Positions 1 through 6,953 of a stretch of DNA of 19,882 nucleotides are shown piece after piece. The stretch's first letter is position 1, and every line of letters begins with the position of its first letter. Below the pieces are notes generated by a model. It ran no database searches and was not told the origin of the DNA. It saw only the letters and a program-made list of their open reading frames with translations. A program made the translations under genes and the position numbers. The DNA is from Clostridiales bacterium (lineage in GTDB: Bacteria; Bacillota; Clostridia; Oscillospirales; Oscillospiraceae), in the NCBI GenBank assembly GCA_021200895.1, contig JAJQFX010000048.1, positions 1 to 19,882 of the forward strand, read 5' to 3'.

Positions 1-51
1 TTTCATTCCCTTTGGTGCCTTGGAGCGCAGCGGAAAGGAATGGTCATAAAT

Positions 52-558
52 ATGAACAGAAGGCGAAATAGGAGGCGAACCAGGAGGCGTCGGTATGACG
101 AGGACAAGCCTCTGGTGAAAAATTTCTTTTTTGTATATTGCTTCGTGTGTGCAGTTCTGCTTGCCACCGTCGCGGGAAGTACGCTATCCAAAGCGTATGG
201 TACGATTCTCTGGGACGAATATTACCCGACGTTTGTCTTTGCGGGTTGCCTGTTAGCGGCATTCTGGTTTATTGGCAACCTGATTAAATTCAGGAACAGA
301 GTGCTTGTAGCGCTGGCGGCGCAGCTGCTTGCGGCCATTTTAATTCCCATCGGTGTGGTTATTGCCTTCTTTCTGCTCAAGGGCTTCATCGCAGTCATGA
401 CAATGCTCGGAAACGCCGTACAAGGCGTTCTTATCGGAATCCTTGGCACGATTGTGGTTGTGGTGATTATCTTCTGTATGTTGACTGGGATGGATTTTGA
501 AACATTCCTGATGCTGTATGTTCTGCACAACATCTTCAAAAACGATGATGACGATTGA
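52..558 (+). CDS. Small basic multi-pass membrane protein, unknown function
   Basis: The predicted protein has 168 residues. The first 14 residues are almost all Arg and Asn, a very basic cytoplasmic tail. About four hydrophobic segments follow (roughly residues 25-45, 60-77, 83-112 and 120-145), and the protein ends in a run of Asp. I chose ATG 52 over the in-frame ATG at 40 because the purine-rich GGAAAGG at 32-38 abuts the upstream ATG but sits about 12 nt from the downstream one. I do not recognise a family. It faces the FHA/PP2C pair convergently across a shared hairpin terminator, so a link to that signalling set is possible but unproven. Confidence 0.7.
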   Translation: MNRRRNRRRTRRRRYDEDKPLVKNFFFVYCFVCAVLLATVAGSTLSKAYGTILWDEYYPTFVFAGCLLAAFWFIGNLIKFRNRVLVALAAQLLAAILIPIGVVIAFFLLKGFIAVMTMLGNAVQGVLIGILGTIVVVVIIFCMLTGMDFETFLMLYVLHNIFKNDDDD

Positions 559-573
559 ACCGTAAAATCAAAT

Positions 574-611
574 AAATCCGGCAGACGGGGCAATGCCCGT
601 CTGCCGGATTT
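574..611. terminator. Bidirectional intrinsic terminator
   Basis: A perfect 16-bp inverted repeat (574-589 and 596-611) encloses a 6-nt loop. The stem is GC-rich in its core with AAAT/ATTT ends, so it can work in both directions. It lies between the convergent genes ending at 558 and 639. Confidence 0.85.
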
Positions 612-638
612 GCAGAATGCCAGTAAGAGGATGACGCG

Positions 639-1343
639 TTAGTGTTTTTCATTGCTTTTCTTTGGCGCTTCCAGACCGTCTTCCCAGGAAAAGCGTTCGC
701 CGCAGCAGGGAATCAGCATCAGCCGGGTGTTGCCCAAGTCCAGCATATCGTATGCCTGTATGGCCTGGTTGGACAGCACCACGTTTCCGTTCAAATAGCA
801 TAGTTCCCTGGATTCCCCCGTAGCCACGATGAATTGACGGCTGCGGGGTTCATAAATCACCGCAGCGTGCTTAAAGCGGGAAATGCTGTGATCCGCGCTG
901 AGTACCACATCCATGTTGGCGGCGCGGCCAATGAAGTTCCGCCCGGACTTCAACTTGAAGCTCTCTCCTTTGTACTCTCCTTCGGTGCAGACCAGCCAAC
1001 CCACCACCGGCTCTACACCAATGACGCGGGAATAATAGCCCACTGTGCAGTTGTCGTCCTCTTCGCTCTGGGCATGGGTGGGAGCCGGGACAACAGGCGG
1101 AGTAGTCGGTGTCACAGGGGGCTGCGGTTGTTCGCCGGGATGGGTGGCAGGCACAGTCCGCGATTTGGGCACCGGTGTCGGTGTTGATGTAGGCTTTGGC
1201 TGCGCCGTAGCAGCACTGGCGGTGGCCGCCTGGGGTGCTGCCGCAGACTGGTTCTTAGCGGCAATCTGCGCACAGTAGGGGCAGTTTGCGCCATTTTTGT
1301 CTTGGTCGTAATAATGACCTTTTGTACAACGAATCAAATTCAT
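639..1343 (-). CDS. Zinc-ribbon / FHA-domain protein
   Basis: This 234-residue protein has three parts. The N-terminus is a zinc-binding knuckle (Cys6, His10, Cys21, Cys24). A Pro/Thr/Ala-rich linker covers about residues 31-95. A C-terminal forkhead-associated domain covers about 115-215. The FHA core is canonical, with Gly139-Arg140 followed by Ser155-Arg156 and His159, the residues that contact phosphothreonine in this family. ATG 1343 is preferred over the TTG at 1349 because GGAG lies 8 nt upstream of it. It starts 13 nt after the PP2C gene, so the two are probably one transcript, with the phosphatase opposing whatever kinase makes the FHA ligand. No kinase is in the window. Confidence 0.85.
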   Translation of the reverse strand: MNLIRCTKGHYYDQDKNGANCPYCAQIAAKNQSAAAPQAATASAATAQPKPTSTPTPVPKSRTVPATHPGEQPQPPVTPTTPPVVPAPTHAQSEEDDNCTVGYYSRVIGVEPVVGWLVCTEGEYKGESFKLKSGRNFIGRAANMDVVLSADHSISRFKHAAVIYEPRSRQFIVATGESRELCYLNGNVVLSNQAIQAYDMLDLGNTRLMLIPCCGERFSWEDGLEAPKKSNEKH

Positions 1344-1356
1344 AGTCAATTCTCCT

Positions 1357-2190
1357 TTATTGATAACGTATGAAAATTGCAGAGGTGTTGTCCAAACCTG
1401 TCCGTGTCTGGTTCAGATAGGGCGACAGCAATTCCGTCAGATTATTCAGTTTTGGGGTCAACTGTGCCAGTAGCCTGGACAATTCCAATCCTGTCAACAG
1501 TCCGGGAAGTCCGTCACTGCAGAGCAGAAGCAGATCCCCTGGCACAAGCTGGATGTTCTGCACGTCGATGTACCGCAGTTCACCGCAGCCCAAATAACTC
1601 AACAGTGCGGCACTTCTGGGCAGTTCCGCCTGGTACTCCGCCTGGGAGATTGCCCCTTCGCTGAGTGCCTCATCCAACTCCAGCCGATAGTTGTGCAACC
1701 GATTGAGCCAAATCAGTTGGCCGTCTCGAAAAAGACCGAGGCGACTGTCACCTACAGTCACCCAGCGAAAGGAACTGCCCCGACCTAACACTGCCACCAG
1801 GGTACTGCCCCCATCCAACGGCATACCGTCAACATCGGTCAGCCCTATGACCCTGGTATCTAACCGGCGGGCAATCCGCGTCAGGTCGGGAGCCTGCCCC
1901 TGCTGGATGGCGGTCTCACACTCTTCCAGGAAACCGGCACACGCACAGGCAGCAGCTCGCTCACCGCCGTTCAGCCCACCCACTCCATCGCACAACACAG
2001 CCGCAAACTGACCTGAGGACAAAGTGCCATACTCTAGCCAGTCCTGCTGGCTTTTTCGGGTTCCAAGCAGCGAGAGGGAGGTGACGCGCAGCTGCGGGTC
2101 GGGCATATATGCATCCGGTTCAGTGAGCTGAACGATTTCCGCTTCCTGCCTTTCCGGAACAGATTTGCTTTTCGCTTTTTTCCAACGCAT
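1357..2190 (-). CDS. PP2C/PPM-family protein phosphatase
   Basis: This 277-residue protein carries the PPM metal-binding landmarks in order: Asp50 (motif RKSQQD), Asp68 in DGVGG, GDSR at 147-150, SDG at 225-227 and the terminal Asp267-Asn268 (LDNTS). All metal ligands expected for a Mn/Mg-dependent Ser/Thr phosphatase are present, so it is probably active. The length fits a stand-alone bacterial PP2C with a short basic N-terminal extension and no membrane segment. ATG 2190 is preceded by AAAGGTGA at 5-6 nt, which beats the GTG at 2199. It is the promoter-proximal gene of the pair with the FHA protein and diverges from the FHA-like membrane protein. Confidence 0.9.
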   Translation of the reverse strand: MRWKKAKSKSVPERQEAEIVQLTEPDAYMPDPQLRVTSLSLLGTRKSQQDWLEYGTLSSGQFAAVLCDGVGGLNGGERAAACACAGFLEECETAIQQGQAPDLTRIARRLDTRVIGLTDVDGMPLDGGSTLVAVLGRGSSFRWVTVGDSRLGLFRDGQLIWLNRLHNYRLELDEALSEGAISQAEYQAELPRSAALLSYLGCGELRYIDVQNIQLVPGDLLLLCSDGLPGLLTGLELSRLLAQLTPKLNNLTELLSPYLNQTRTGLDNTSAIFIRYQ

Positions 2191-2336
2191 ACAAATCACC
2201 TTTTATTTACTATAGCATATGCTTATGACGATAGGGGCAAAATGTTATTTGTGACGGGCTTATTGTCATTTATTACATTTGCGACGCAGATTTGCGTTTA
2301 TTGTATATTGTAAAAGAGAAAAGGGGGGAATCCTTT

Positions 2337-3404
2337 ATGGTTGGATACTACAGTGAATCATTTTGGAACGCCAGCAGAATTTCAACTGTGCTGGGCATCT
2401 TACTGGGGTTGCTTTTGGCGGTGATTGGCGCATGTCTGCCTGGGCTGTTTTACTACAAAAGGCACCCGGAGGAACGCGGAAAAGCAATCAAATATGCGGT
2501 TATGGGTTGCATTGGTGCGATGTTCTTTATACCATGGATCATGGCCATTTCCGGCGCGGTGAAGGAGCCGCTCTCTGAAGCTCAGCGGAAAAACTGCCGC
2601 CTGTCTCATCCGGCGTGGATTGCATATGGCGTTTTTGTGTTGGGGTTCGGGGTCTTTCTCCTCTGCGCGCTCCCCACACAATCGGTTTGGACCTTTCAAA
2701 TGATTTATCGGGTGGCCTATTTTCTGGCCGCAGGGGCGGTGCTGTTGCTGGCATTTCCCGCCCAGGGGAATCGGTTTTGGGCCTGTAACCTGGCCGCGCC
2801 TTATTTGCTGGTCTGCTGCGCAAATTATACCTATGCCAGAATGGGTACGTTCTACGCCATTGTGAAGCTTGTACTGTTGGCGGGGACTGTCTTTGTCTTT
2901 GCAGAGTTACTGCGTGCAGCTGGCGGCGCACCAGAAGCGTCACCTTCCTTCGCACGGTCTGCGCCTACAAAGCCTGCTCCCGTAAAAAGAGCAACGCCGT
3001 GGAGAGCTGCACAGCAGGATTCGATTCCTACCGTTCAGATACCTCCACAGCAACCCTTATGCCAGACCACGCCAGTTGCATCTTCCAGCAGAAAACACCC
3101 GGCAAAGAAAATTCTCCTGTGTACGGATGGACAATACAGCGGCTGCAAGTTCCCGCTCCGGGAGGAGGAAACCCTGTGCCTGGGGTCAGATCCCGCGCTG
3201 GCGCATTTGGTGTTCACTGGGGTTGAAATTGCGCCACTTCATTTGGAGATTACCTTCCAGAGCGCACAAAACCAATATCTGGTTGCGGTACCCTTTGGTG
3301 TCCGTGTCTATTTGGGCAATGCGCTGCTACCTGAAATCAGCGTGATTCCAATTGGAGAGGAGATCTCTTTTGGGCTTCCGGTGCAGCGGTTTCGTTTACT
3401 CTAA
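2337..3404 (+). CDS. Multi-pass membrane protein with C-terminal FHA-like domain
   Basis: This 355-residue protein has five or six hydrophobic segments (roughly 17-40, 54-75, 94-112, 123-142, 150-165 and 172-192). A Pro/Ala/Ser-rich linker covers about 195-265, and the tail from about 268 to 355 has the strand pattern of an FHA domain. The usual GR...SR.H signature is degenerate: LGSDP replaces the GR turn, and APLH stands where SRxH is expected. Phosphothreonine binding may therefore be lost. The start at 2337 follows a GGGGGGA ribosome binding site at 7 nt; an upstream TTG at 2292 has none. It is divergent from the PP2C/FHA operon and likely belongs to the same membrane phospho-signalling assembly. 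Confidence 0.8.
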   Translation: MVGYYSESFWNASRISTVLGILLGLLLAVIGACLPGLFYYKRHPEERGKAIKYAVMGCIGAMFFIPWIMAISGAVKEPLSEAQRKNCRLSHPAWIAYGVFVLGFGVFLLCALPTQSVWTFQMIYRVAYFLAAGAVLLLAFPAQGNRFWACNLAAPYLLVCCANYTYARMGTFYAIVKLVLLAGTVFVFAELLRAAGGAPEASPSFARSAPTKPAPVKRATPWRAAQQDSIPTVQIPPQQPLCQTTPVASSSRKHPAKKILLCTDGQYSGCKFPLREEETLCLGSDPALAHLVFTGVEIAPLHLEITFQSAQNQYLVAVPFGVRVYLGNALLPEISVIPIGEEISFGLPVQRFRLL

Positions 3405-3475
3405 TTGCAGTGAATCGTGTCTGCTCTTGTGATTTGTCACAGGATTGTTCTCGTGGTTGACCAAATTGCCCTTGA

Positions 3476-3622
3476 CAAATTATATACCAGATTGCCAAAT
3501 ACCTTAATGTCGGTAATTCACATTCCAAAGCGGTCACTGCGGAGGTAGAGAAAGCGCTGGATACAGTTCTTCAAAATCAGGTAGATGTGACCAGAATGGT
3601 AGGTGAAGTACATGGCAAGTAG
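3476..3622 (+). pseudogene. Remnant of an unrecognised coding sequence
   Basis: The frame open from 3476 encodes a protein-like stretch of 48 residues rich in Val, Glu and Lys, beginning QIIYQIAKYLNVG and ending GEVHGK before TAG at 3620-3622. The same frame continues after the TAG with another protein-like run (SANQYAEILHENLQ) before becoming junk. No start codon or ribosome binding site fits. It looks like an internal or C-terminal fragment broken by a nonsense codon. I do not recognise the family. It fills most of the gap between 3405 and 3769; the rest of that gap shows only a weak ATGCAG/CTGCAT hairpin at 3636-3652. Confidence 0.35.
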
Positions 3623-3769
3623 TCTGCTAACCAATATGCAGAAATCCTGCATGAAAATCTGCAAGCGACTGCATTTTGCAACTTTCGATGCCATCCGATG
3701 AAGTTCGGGCGCTTTTTTGCATCCTTTCTCAAAAACGGGAAAATAAACTGCTTTTATTAGAGGATACCT

Positions 3770-4105
3770 TCAAATGCCAGAGCTATCATCCTCCTTCATA
3801 CCGTCCAGAATGACGGCGATCATTTGAATCGTGTCCAGCAGATCGCTGTCCACTTGATTTCCTGCCTCAATGTGCTGCAGCTCATCCAGCGCAGCGGCCA
3901 GCTCATTCCGAAGGGCCTTGAACACCCTCGGATTGCCCTGCACCACTACGTCCTTCTCCAGCAGCCGCCGGGTAATATAGTCCTGCTTGGTCAGCCCGGA
4001 CAGCCGCACATAAGTTTCCAGCAATGCGTCCTCCTCCGGCGATACCCGGAAGGCGATGGTTTTGCTCCGCCAACGGCCACGGGTATCCAAATTTTTGAGT
4101 GACAT
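3770..4105 (-). CDS. Ribbon-helix-helix protein, MobC/relaxosome-like
   Basis: This 111-residue protein has an RHH-type N-terminus. A basic strand (RSKTIAFRVSPEE) is followed by two helices around DALLETYVRLSG and TKQDYITRRLLEKD, a pattern shared by plasmid and IME mobilisation accessory (MobC-like) proteins. A helical, acidic C-terminal half follows. ATG 4105 lies only 2 nt past the integrase stop, with AAAGGAG inside the integrase 3' end, so translation should be coupled to the integrase. A relaxase would be expected next but is absent, so the element may have lost its mobilisation genes. A plain transcriptional regulator is the alternative. Confidence 0.75.
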   Translation of the reverse strand: MSLKNLDTRGRWRSKTIAFRVSPEEDALLETYVRLSGLTKQDYITRRLLEKDVVVQGNPRVFKALRNELAAALDELQHIEAGNQVDSDLLDTIQMIAVILDGMKEDDSSGI

Positions 4106-4107
4106 TG

Positions 4108-5182
4108 TTACACGCTCCTTTCCATGTCCAGCCTAGTTGCCATCTCTACCTGCTTGGACGGGAACAGATGGGCATAGTTATAGGTGATGTCAATGCTCTC
4201 GTGCTCCATCCGGTCAGCGATGGCCGTAGCCGAAAAGCCCATGTCGATCAGCAGGGAGACGGCGCTGTGCCGCAGGTCGTGGATTCTGATCCGCTTGACA
4301 TCAGCCTCCTTTGCGCCACTGTCCATCTCATGATGCAGGTAGCTCTTGGTCACGCTGAACATCCTGTCCTCCGGCTGAATCTCATAGAGCATCTTCAAAT
4401 AATCCTGCATTTCTGACACAAGAAATTTCGGCATGACGATGATACGGTTGCTTTTCTCCGTCTTGGGGGTCGTGATCAGGTCACGACCCTCCAGCCGCTG
4501 ATAGCTCTTGTTAATGCTGACTGTCCCCTTCTCGAAGTCGAAGTCCGCTGGGGTCAGAGCCAGCAGCTCGCCCTCCCGAAGTCCACACCAGTACAGCATC
4601 TCGAAGGCGTAATAGGACAAGGGCTTGTCCATCATTATCTCCGCAAATTTCAGGTACTCTTCCTTTGTCCAGAAGAGCATCTCCCGGTTTTTCTTTTTGC
4701 CCATGCTGCCCGCCTTCTGGCAAGGGTTTTCCCGCAGGTTGTAGTAGCGGACGGCATGGTTGAAGATGGCGCTGAGCTGGTTGTGAACCGTTTTCAGATA
4801 GACAGGAGAGTAGGGCTTTCCGTGCTCATCCTTATAGTTCATCAGCTCATTCTGCCAGGTGATGATCTGCTGGGGCGTAATCTTGCACATCTTCAGCTTT
4901 CCTAAATAGGGCACCAGCTTGGTGCGAATGATATGCGCCTTGGTATGCCAGGTGTTTTCTTTGACGCGGGTCTGCATATCCGCCGTATAGAGCTCCACGG
5001 AGCTCTTGAAGGTCATATCCAGGTCGGAGGTGGCCTTGTTAAGCTGCTCCCGCTCCCATGCCTGGGCCTCTCTCTTGGTTTTGAAGCCCCGCTTCTGGGT
5101 CTGCTTGCGCTCCCCGTTCCAGTCGGTATAGCGGTAGATGACCCGCCAGGTATTGTTTTTTTTCTTCCTTGTAGACTGCCAT
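4108..5182 (-). pseudogene. int: Tyrosine integrase (IME/phage type), frameshifted
   Basis: The expected protein is about 357 residues. From ATG 5182 it starts MAVYKEEK, the usual start of the arm-binding domain in this Clostridia integrase family. After an 8-base A run (5156-5163 on the plus strand) the frame is lost. Removing one A restores a continuous reading (NNTWRVIYRYTDWNG and onward) that joins the long 302-codon frame beginning at 5016. The catalytic set is present in that frame: Arg147 (GLREGE), His246-x-x-Arg249, His272 and Tyr281 (YNYAHL). The start has GGAAGGA at 6 nt and overlaps the xis stop (TAATG). A protein from the internal ATG 5016 would lack the arm domain. Transcript slippage in the A8 run or a sequence error are alternatives to a true mutation. 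Confidence 0.88.
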
Positions 5183-5361
5183 TACGAATCCTTCCTTTCT
5201 GTTCCGTTGTAATAGAACTTTTCCATGAAATACCTGCGGTTGACCCGGCCTGAAACGGTCAGATAACCCTTTTCCCGTAGCTCGGCATTGAGTTTCTGTA
5301 CGACCTTGTAGGCATAGGACTTGGAAACGCCCAATTCCGCAGCTACTTCCTCGACCTTCAT
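5182..5361 (-). CDS. xis: Excisionase-like winged-helix protein with doubtful start
   Basis: A 59-residue product from ATG 5361 reads MKVEEVAAELGVSKSYAYKV, a MerR/Xis-type helix-turn-helix. A short basic segment follows (GRVNRRYFMEKFYYN). Homologues I know of begin a few residues earlier (M-T-E-Q-L-F-M-K). Here that codon is ACG at 5379, about 9 nt after a perfect AGGAGG, so the ancestral start has probably changed from ATG to ACG. ATG 5361 is some 24 nt from the Shine-Dalgarno. The stop overlaps the integrase ATG by one base, so Xis and Int are translationally coupled. Excisive function would depend on inefficient ACG initiation or on the shorter form. Confidence 0.75.
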   Translation of the reverse strand: MKVEEVAAELGVSKSYAYKVVQKLNAELREKGYLTVSGRVNRRYFMEKFYYNGTERKDS

Positions 5362-5459
5362 GAACAGCTGTTCTGTCGTGGGTACACCCCTCCTTTCTGT
5401 CCTCGCTGGGTTCGCAGAACTGCAGCGATTCGTTAAACTAATTTGTTAATTATAATGCT

Positions 5460-5488
5460 ATTATACTAAGCATCTATGTTAATGCCAA
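5460..5488 (-). promoter_or_regulatory. Promoter for xis-int-mobC
   Basis: Reading the minus strand, TTGGCA (5488-5483) and TATAAT (5465-5460) are separated by exactly 17 bp. It points at xis and is the only strong candidate upstream of it. The -35 box overlaps one copy of the AATGCCAAGC repeat, which suggests repression at this site. Confidence 0.85.
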
Positions 5489-5512
5489 GCGGCTTACGAG
5501 AAAATGCCAAGC
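5481..5512. repeat. Direct repeat AATGCCAAGC x2, probable operator
   Basis: Two identical 10-bp copies at 5481-5490 and 5503-5512 are offset by 22 bp, about two helical turns. The first covers the -35 of the leftward xis promoter, and the second lies 20 bp before the rightward XRE promoter. This is the layout expected for a repressor that controls both directions; the XRE protein at 5598 is the natural candidate. Binding is inferred. Confidence 0.6.
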
Positions 5513-5531
5513 AAATTTATTTATATTTCCC

Positions 5532-5560
5532 TTGACTATCCTAAACGAATCTGTTATGCT
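5532..5560 (+). promoter_or_regulatory. Promoter for the XRE regulator
   Basis: TTGACT (5532-5537) and TATGCT (5555-5560) are separated by 17 bp, 38 bp before ATG 5598. A near match to an inverted motif (GATTCGTTTA-like) lies across the spacer, and a related GATTCGTTAA occurs near 5427. Confidence 0.8.
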
Positions 5561-5597
5561 ATGATTATCCAAAGATTTCACACAGGAGATGATTCCT

Positions 5598-6125
5598 ATG
5601 GCAATCGGAGAACGAATCCGCTTTTTCCGCACCATGCGGGGTATGACGCAAAAATATCTGGGGATGCTGCTGGGGTTCCCTGAGAAGTCCGCAGACGTTC
5701 GGCTGGCTCAGTATGAGACGGGAGCCAGGACACCAAAGGCCAACCTGACCGCTTCTATGGCTCGTGTCCTGGACGTGTCTCCGCAGGCGTTGGCAGTGCC
5801 GGACATTGATTCCTATACCGGCCTGATGCACACCCTCTTTACCCTGGAGGATCGGTACGGCTTGAAGGTCACGGAGCGAGACGGCGAGGTCTGTCTCCAG
5901 GTGGACGTATTCCAGGGTAAGGATGCCGCAGAGCTGCACAAGATGCTCTGTGCCTGGCAGGAGCAGTCGGCCAAGCTGGAGGCCGGGGAGATTACCAGGG
6001 AGGACTATGACCGCTGGCGTTACCGTTACCCCGAATTTGACACCATGCAGATTTGGGCGAAGGTGCCCTCGCAGGAGCTGAGCGATATGCTGCTGGCTGG
6101 TCTAAAGGAAGAACAGGACAAATAA
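5598..6125 (+). CDS. XRE-family transcriptional regulator of the element
   Basis: This 175-residue protein has an N-terminal lambda-repressor-like helix-turn-helix (about residues 4-62: GERIRFFRTMRGMTQKYLG, with the recognition region around RLAQYETGART). An acidic C-terminal half with no recognised domain follows. ATG 5598 has AGGAG at 9 nt; the ATG at 5589 is too close to it. It is divergent from xis-int across an intergenic region with both promoters and the AATGCCAAGC repeats, the classic arrangement for an IME or prophage repressor. Unlike most genes of this island it is intact, which fits selection to keep the element silent. Confidence 0.85.
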   Translation: MAIGERIRFFRTMRGMTQKYLGMLLGFPEKSADVRLAQYETGARTPKANLTASMARVLDVSPQALAVPDIDSYTGLMHTLFTLEDRYGLKVTERDGEVCLQVDVFQGKDAAELHKMLCAWQEQSAKLEAGEITREDYDRWRYRYPEFDTMQIWAKVPSQELSDMLLAGLKEEQDK

Positions 6126-6126
6126 A

Positions 6127-6172
6127 AAGAGCGCTATCTGACTTGCTTGATGATAAATCAGATAGCGCTCTT
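6127..6172 (+). terminator. Hairpin terminator after the XRE gene
   Basis: A perfect 15-bp inverted repeat (6127-6141 and 6158-6172) has a 16-nt loop and starts 2 nt after the stop codon. The U-tract on the plus strand is short (TT); the A-run before the left arm would serve minus-strand transcripts better. Confidence 0.7.
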
Positions 6173-6245
6173 AAACTGTGAATAATGAAAAATGTTGCCA
6201 AATCGTTGCCACGGAGGGGATCAGCCCCGAAAAAACGTTGCTATT

Positions 6246-6407
6246 TCAGGCTTTTCCGCCCTGTGAAATCATTCCCACTCTAGTTTCAGGCTTTGGTTTA
6301 GGGTGATAAAATGCACTTTCAATTCGCTTTTTGTCCAAATAATCCACGTATTCCAGGCTTTTCACAGCGTCTTTACGAATTTTGTAGCCGTTTTGTAGCC
6401 AGCGATT
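6246..6407 (-). pseudogene. Possible 3' remnant of a minus-strand gene
   Basis: A frame with no start codon, open between stops at 6410-6408 and 6248-6246, encodes a protein-like, Lys-rich stretch (NGYKIRKDAVKSLEYVDYLD, then DKKRIESAFYHPKPKPETR). It reads like a C-terminal tail, but I cannot name the family. Its codons create three CAGGCTTT-like repeats (near 6248, 6288 and 6354), so those repeats need not be att sites. The rest of 6183-6590 holds no other recognisable gene. Confidence 0.3.
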
Positions 6408-6590
6408 TTATACGAACTATCCGTTCACAATGGCCTTGGGCAACAATTTGTGGCCTTAACGGGAGTTATTCCCTCCAATAATGCGCATGAAATTGTCCGT
6501 CTGGTTCACCTCAAAACCGGGTGTGATTATTATTTTCACGCATATATCGAGAAATTTGTGAGCGATTTTTATTGCAAAGGAGTCCTGACA

Positions 6591-6835
6591 ATGAAGAAAT
6601 TACTTTCCTGCCGATTTAATATCGACACCGCCAGCGTGGAGATCAGGTACACAGATGGTAGCCAAATCAGCATCTACACCCCAGGGGCAGACGATGAGCT
6701 TTGCCTCACTGTCCCCATGCAGACAGAGATCGACTGGCTGATTTACAATGAGCCAATGACCTACGCCTGGTGCTCTCTGGTGAACTGGAGCAGTATGCCA
6801 GGGATATGGCGGGAACCCATGGTATGATTATATAG
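6591..6835 (+). pseudogene. DUF6061-like small protein, frameshifted
   Basis: ATG 6591 follows AAAGGAG at 8 nt. The product begins MKKLLSCRFNIDTASVEIRY and contains the family's ELDWLIYNEP-like segment (here EIDWLIYNEPMTYA). After the GCC at 6765-6767 the zero frame turns into an unrelated tail ending at 6827. Reading one base back (CTG at 6767) gives LVLSGELEQYARDM and ends at TAG 6833-6835, which matches the family's conserved YAxLVLxGxLExY ending. A single missing C therefore explains the break, and the repaired protein would be 81 residues. Function unknown; such genes are common cargo of Clostridia elements. Confidence 0.75.
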
Positions 6836-6953
6836 CTTTATTCATAAAGTTCAGATATGTAAGCTGATTCAGATGGTCCCTCTAGGAGGCACATTGCTGT
6901 CACGGAGTAGGACGCATGCACCCTAGTCCTAATGTATAGTGGTAAGCACTCAG

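Noticed and set aside
5352..5390. A mini-ORF starting GTG just before xis whose stop overlaps ATG 5361.
   Set aside because: Its GTG is only about 1 nt from the AGGAGG, too close for normal initiation.
6266..6284. CATTCCCACTCTAG resembles the reverse complement of the guaA 3' end (IEWE stop), a common island insertion site.
   Set aside because: No guaA coding sequence lies next to it, and a different minus-strand frame through the same bases gives a longer protein-like reading.
6243..6364. Three CAGGCTTT repeats as possible att sites.
   Set aside because: They fall inside a protein-like minus-strand frame, and no matching copy was seen at the far end of the island.
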